DNA of 27,661 nt. Source: DATEZO01 sp035255485. GTDB lineage: Bacteria; Pseudomonadota; Gammaproteobacteria; Burkholderiales; Burkholderiaceae_D. Below, piece by piece: positions 24,588 through 27,661 of this stretch. The notes beneath the pieces were generated by a model that saw nothing but the letters and a program-made list of their open reading frames with translations, did not search any database and was not told the DNA's origin. The stretch's first letter is position 1. Every line of letters begins with the position of its first letter. The stretch spans positions 1 to 27,661 of the forward strand of contig DATEZO010000138.1 of the NCBI GenBank assembly GCA_035255485.1, in the 5' to 3' direction. A program made the position numbers and the translations under genes.

Positions 24588-25897
24588 GCCTGCGCCCTCC
24601 GCAGCGATTCCTCGATTTCCGTGTTCACTTCGTCCCAGGCATGCTGAAAACCCGGCTTCACACGGCGGAATGCATAGATGCCCATCACGAAAAGAGCCGC
24701 TGCGACGGCCCAGCCGGAAACCTGCGCCGTATCGACGCTCACGCCGAACAATTTCATCACCGTGCCATTCGCCGAATCGAGCGACAGGTGATACAGCATT
24801 TCGATGGCGCTGACGGCGCCGGCAGCCGCCGTCAGCGCCGTGGCGCACGCCGCGACAAGATGCGGCCATATGCGGCGAAACTTGCCATGGCTGATCACCC
24901 GCAGGTTCAGCATCAGGATGCTGGCGATGCCGCCCGGCGCAGTCATGACGATAATGATGAAAAAAATACCGAGATACAGTTGCCACGCCTTGGTGAAATC
25001 CGACAGCATCACGGTCATGAACAAGCCTACGATCGCGCCGAGCATCGGTCCGAAGAAGAAACCGATGCCGCCGATGAAGGTAAACAGCAGGATGGCGCCG
25101 GAGCGAATTGCGCTGACGTTTTCAGCCGATACGATTTCAAAATTGATTGCAGACAGGCCGCCGGAGATACCCGCAAAAAATGCGGACAGCACCAGCGTCA
25201 GGTAGCGCACCCATTGCGGGTTGTAGCCGATGAATTCGGCCCGTTCCGGATTGTCGCGCACCGCATTCATGATGCGGCCCAGCGGTGTCTGCGTAAATGC
25301 ATACATGCCGACGGTGCTGATGAACAGCCAGAAGGCAATCAGGTAGTACACCTGGATCTGGGGGCCGTAACTGATGCCTAGAAACGGCTCGCCGATCACG
25401 CGGTTGGTTGAGATACCGCCCTCGCCGCCGAAAAACCCCGGAAACATCAGCGAACAGGCAAATACCAGCTCGACGATGCCAAGTGTGATCATCGCAAACG
25501 TGGTACCCGATTTTTTCGTGGTGACATAGCCGAACAGAATGCCGAAGCACATGCCCGCCACGCCGCCCGCCAGCGGGATCAGTGTCACCGGCAGCCAGAT
25601 GGCGCCGGCGGCAGCCAGATTCATGGCGTGAATCGCGAAAAACGCACCCAGCCCGGAATAGACCGCATGGCCGAACGACAACATGCCGCCTTGCCCCAGC
25701 AGCATGTTGTAGGAAAGTCCGAAGATCATGACCGTGCCCATCTGCGACAGGATCGATAATGAGGCGCCCTTGCTGAAAATCATGGGTGCAATGAGCAGCA
25801 CCATTGCAAAGACAGTCCACACGATCCAGCGGCCCAGGTTCAAGGGCCGGAATTTCACGGCGGTCGTGACCGATGTCGTTGTGCTCATCAGGCTCAC
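24584..25897 (-). CDS. livM: Branched-chain amino acid-type ABC permease LivM
   Basis: LivM is an inner-membrane permease subunit. The 437-residue protein has many hydrophobic helices from about residue 25 onward, the family block YNMLLGQGGMLSFGHA (63-78) and the cytoplasmic coupling loop AVRDNPERAEFIGYNPQWVR (212-231) that docks on the ATPases. After about residue 345 there is a C-terminal extension with two more predicted membrane helices and a charged tail (EVNTEIEESLRRAQA). ATG 25897 overlaps the livH stop by 4 bp; ATG 25888 is a possible alternative. Its stop overlaps the livG GTG. It pairs with LivH to form the channel. Confidence 0.94.
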   Translation of the reverse strand: MSLMSTTTSVTTAVKFRPLNLGRWIVWTVFAMVLLIAPMIFSKGASLSILSQMGTVMIFGLSYNMLLGQGGMLSFGHAVYSGLGAFFAIHAMNLAAAGAIWLPVTLIPLAGGVAGMCFGILFGYVTTKKSGTTFAMITLGIVELVFACSLMFPGFFGGEGGISTNRVIGEPFLGISYGPQIQVYYLIAFWLFISTVGMYAFTQTPLGRIMNAVRDNPERAEFIGYNPQWVRYLTLVLSAFFAGISGGLSAINFEIVSAENVSAIRSGAILLFTFIGGIGFFFGPMLGAIVGLFMTVMLSDFTKAWQLYLGIFFIIIVMTAPGGIASILMLNLRVISHGKFRRIWPHLVAACATALTAAAGAVSAIEMLYHLSLDSANGTVMKLFGVSVDTAQVSGWAVAAALFVMGIYAFRRVKPGFQHAWDEVNTEIEESLRRAQA

Positions 25898-26841
25898 CCC
25901 TCTCTTGTACCCATCAAGCCCTTCGGCCTGAGGACAAGAATCAACACCAGCAGCAGATACGGCAGGATCGGCGCAATTTGCGCAATCGTCAGGCTCAGCA
26001 GCGCATATCCGGGCGTATCGACGGTGATTGTCGCGCCCATGCCGGTAACCACGCTGCCGAGCGAATAATCGAGGGCCACCGCGAATGTCTGCAGCGCACC
26101 GATCAGAATCGATGCAACCAGTGCGCCGACCAGCGATCCCATACCGCCCACCACCACCACGACGAAGATGATGCTGCCGACGGTTGCCGCCATGCCGGGC
26201 TCAGTCACGAAGGCATTGCCGCCGATGACGCCGGCCAGGCCGGCCAGCGCGCAACCGCCGCCGAATACCAGCATGAATACGCGCGGCACGTCATGCCCGA
26301 GCGCCTCGACCGCCTCGGGATGCGTCAATGCGGCCTGGATTACGAGCCCGATGCGGGTGCGCGTCAGCATCAGGTAGGTGAATAACAGCATCAACAGGGC
26401 GATCAGCATCATGAAGCCGCGATATATCGGGAATGTGGTGGTGTAGAGGGTGAAGAGCGGGCCGTCGAGTTCTGCCGGAATCGGATACGGCACGGTGGCG
26501 CGGCCCCACACGAGCTGGACCAGTTCCACCATCACATAGGACAGGCCGAAGGTGAACAGGAGTTCCGGGATATGACCGTACTTGTGCACCGGGCGCAGGC
26601 CATAGCGCTCAATCAATGCGCCAACCACCCCCACCAGTAGCGGCGCGATGAACAAGGCTGGCCAGAAGCCCAATCTGGCGCTGATGGCATACGCGAAATA
26701 CGCGCCCAGCATGTAAAAGCCGGCATGCGCGAAATTGAGTACGCCCATCATGCTGAAAATGAGCGTCAATCCGGATGACAGCATGAACAGCAACAGTCCA
26801 TAGCTCAAGCCATTCAGCAAGGTAATCAGCGTAAATTCCAC
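25894..26841 (-). CDS. livH: Branched-chain amino acid-type ABC permease LivH
   Basis: LivH is the other permease subunit of the importer. The 315 residues include the family start ITLLNGLSYGLLLFMLSSG, the block LIFSMMGVLNFAHAGFYMLG (27-46), and the coupling loop THPEAVEALGHDVPRVFML (173-191), with about eight predicted helices. Translation starts at GTG 26841 (GTG GAA TTT ACG); the nearest upstream ATG (26862 region) is out of frame. The gene follows the substrate-binding protein after 100 bp that contains a strong intrinsic terminator, so its expression probably depends on readthrough or on a promoter of its own. Confidence 0.94.
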   Translation of the reverse strand: MEFTLITLLNGLSYGLLLFMLSSGLTLIFSMMGVLNFAHAGFYMLGAYFAYAISARLGFWPALFIAPLLVGVVGALIERYGLRPVHKYGHIPELLFTFGLSYVMVELVQLVWGRATVPYPIPAELDGPLFTLYTTTFPIYRGFMMLIALLMLLFTYLMLTRTRIGLVIQAALTHPEAVEALGHDVPRVFMLVFGGGCALAGLAGVIGGNAFVTEPGMAATVGSIIFVVVVVGGMGSLVGALVASILIGALQTFAVALDYSLGSVVTGMGATITVDTPGYALLSLTIAQIAPILPYLLLVLILVLRPKGLMGTREG

Positions 26842-26896
26842 AGCGGCAATCCCTGTTCCATGGCGCCCCGGTATGGTCGTAGCGTTTGCAATCGAT

Positions 26897-26932
26897 AAAA
26901 AAACAGCGCAATGCCTGCCGGCATTGCGCTGT
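26897..26932 (-). terminator. Intrinsic terminator between the binding-protein gene and livH
   Basis: A perfect 13-bp inverted repeat pairs 26903-26915 with 26920-26932 around a 4-base loop. On the minus strand it is followed at once by a run of seven T (26903 to 26897). This is a textbook rho-independent terminator for the substrate-binding protein transcript, ending about 10 bases after its stop codon. Readthrough past it into livH would give high binding-protein and lower permease levels. Confidence 0.9.
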
Positions 26933-26941
26933 CCGGGTCGA

Positions 26942-27661
26942 TTATTTCCCCGGGCGCTTCATCTGGCATGACGTAGGCTGGGCGGCAACATAGGCATCGA
27001 TTTTCTGATCGTTGCTCCAGCCATAGCCGGTATTTTCCTGATCGTATCGCACTTTCTTGCCGTCGACTTTCGTCCAGGTCGAAATATACAGAGGCTGCTG
27101 CAACTGATGGTCGGTCTTGCGCATTTCCACTGCGCCGTTGATCGCATTTACCTTCATCCCTTCCAGCGCATACGCCACCTTGATCGGATCGGCCGATTTA
27201 CTCTCCTTGACTGCATTGGAAAGCATCTGGACCACCGTGTAAATATCGATCACATACAGGTCGTCATTGAATTTTTTCTTGAATGCCGCTGCAAGTTCCT
27301 TGCCGGAAAAAGTCTCATTGTTTGGCGTCCAGTAGGCCACCTGCCTTGCCTGCCCTGCCGAGGCGGCGCCCATTGCCGTCGGCACGCCGGACGTGCCCGC
27401 ATAGTAGGTGTAGAACTTCGCCGTCAAACCGGCATCCTTTGCCGCCTTGATCAGCAGGGCGAGATCGGCGCCCCAGTTGCCGGTAATGACCGTATCCGCG
27501 CCGGAAGCCTTGATCTTGGCGACATACGGTGAAAAATCCTTCACGGTTGCAATCGGATGCAAATCGTCACCGACAATCTGGACATCGGGGCGCTTGCGTT
27601 TCAGGTATTCCTTTGCCGCCCGCGTAACCTGATGTCCGTGCGCATAGTTCTGCCCGATGAT
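26942..27661 (-). CDS. ABC transporter substrate-binding protein (LivK-like), 5' end beyond window
   Basis: This is the C-terminal 239 residues of a periplasmic type-I substrate-binding protein (Peripla_BP_6 / LivK class). The frame is open to the last base of the window (reading IIGQNYAHGH inward), so the start and signal peptide are missing. Features include KEYLKRKRPDVQIVGDDLHP, the domain block DFSPYVAKIKASGADTVIT, and YDQENTGYGW near the C terminus. It captures the substrate for the LivHMGF channel downstream. The TTG at 27562 is internal, not a start. The ligand is not evident; this class binds branched-chain amino acids, amides, urea and aromatic or other acids. Confidence 0.92.
   Translation of the reverse strand: MIGQNYAHGHQVTRAAKEYLKRKRPDVQIVGDDLHPIATVKDFSPYVAKIKASGADTVITGNWGADLALLIKAAKDAGLTAKFYTYYAGTSGVPTAMGAASAGQARQVAYWTPNNETFSGKELAAAFKKKFNDDLYVIDIYTVVQMLSNAVKESKSADPIKVAYALEGMKVNAINGAVEMRKTDHQLQQPLYISTWTKVDGKKVRYDQENTGYGWSNDQKIDAYVAAQPTSCQMKRPGK

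Noticed and set aside
24588..24986. N-terminal extension of LivG to give a 386-residue protein
   Set aside because: The added part lies inside livM, is rich in Arg, His and Cys, and has no family similarity. The GTG at 24587 overlaps the livM stop as expected and starts exactly at the LivG domain.
27560..27562. TTG as the start of the substrate-binding protein
   Set aside because: The frame continues upstream to the window edge with typical binding-protein sequence (IIGQNYAHGH), so the gene is truncated by the window and this TTG is internal.

Overview
The window looks like a chromosomal segment of a betaproteobacterium, most likely Burkholderiales and possibly Oxalobacteraceae. This placement is an inference from the moderately high GC, the style of the branched-chain amino acid (Liv) transporter and the enterobacterial-type cellulose locus; no rRNA or other marker is present to confirm it. 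There are no tRNAs, insertion sequences, CRISPR arrays or phage genes.

Layout. Bases 1-371 hold no convincing gene. A P-type cation ATPase (372-2954, minus) follows. The centre is a complete E. coli-type cellulose locus in two divergent arms. The minus arm is bcsE-bcsF-bcsG (6490 down to 3043), where bcsF is a 55-codon gene that overlaps both neighbours. The plus arm is bcsR-bcsQ-bcsA-bcsB-bcsZ-bcsC (6720-17689). The arms are separated by a very AT-rich 229-bp region carrying promoter and palindrome candidates.

The plus arm does not stop at bcsC. It continues without a gap into three further genes: a small secreted TPR-like protein (17692-18048), a secreted protein resembling surface-adhesin E (18045-18467), and a second full-length bcsB paralogue (18461-20749). 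Every junction from bcsR to the second bcsB is an overlap or a gap of 4 bp or less, so the nine genes look like one 14-kb translationally coupled operon. The second BcsB has no second BcsA partner here. The three-gene extension is the most unusual part of the window.

Downstream, converging on the operon with only 6 bp between stop codons, is a fused enoyl-CoA hydratase/3-hydroxyacyl-CoA dehydrogenase (20756-22834, minus). It is followed by a minus-strand Liv-type ABC transporter: substrate-binding protein (cut by the window end), then a strong intrinsic terminator, then livH-livM-livG-livF joined by 4-bp overlaps.

How the genes work together. BcsA polymerises UDP-glucose under c-di-GMP control (PilZ). 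BcsB guides the chain through the periplasm, BcsC exports it and BcsZ trims it. BcsR, BcsQ, BcsE and BcsF regulate or assemble the complex, and BcsG (intact zinc site) should add phosphoethanolamine to the cellulose. The two small secreted proteins and the second BcsB are predicted to act in the periplasmic or export stage. The Liv transporter and beta-oxidation enzyme form an unrelated catabolic neighbourhood.
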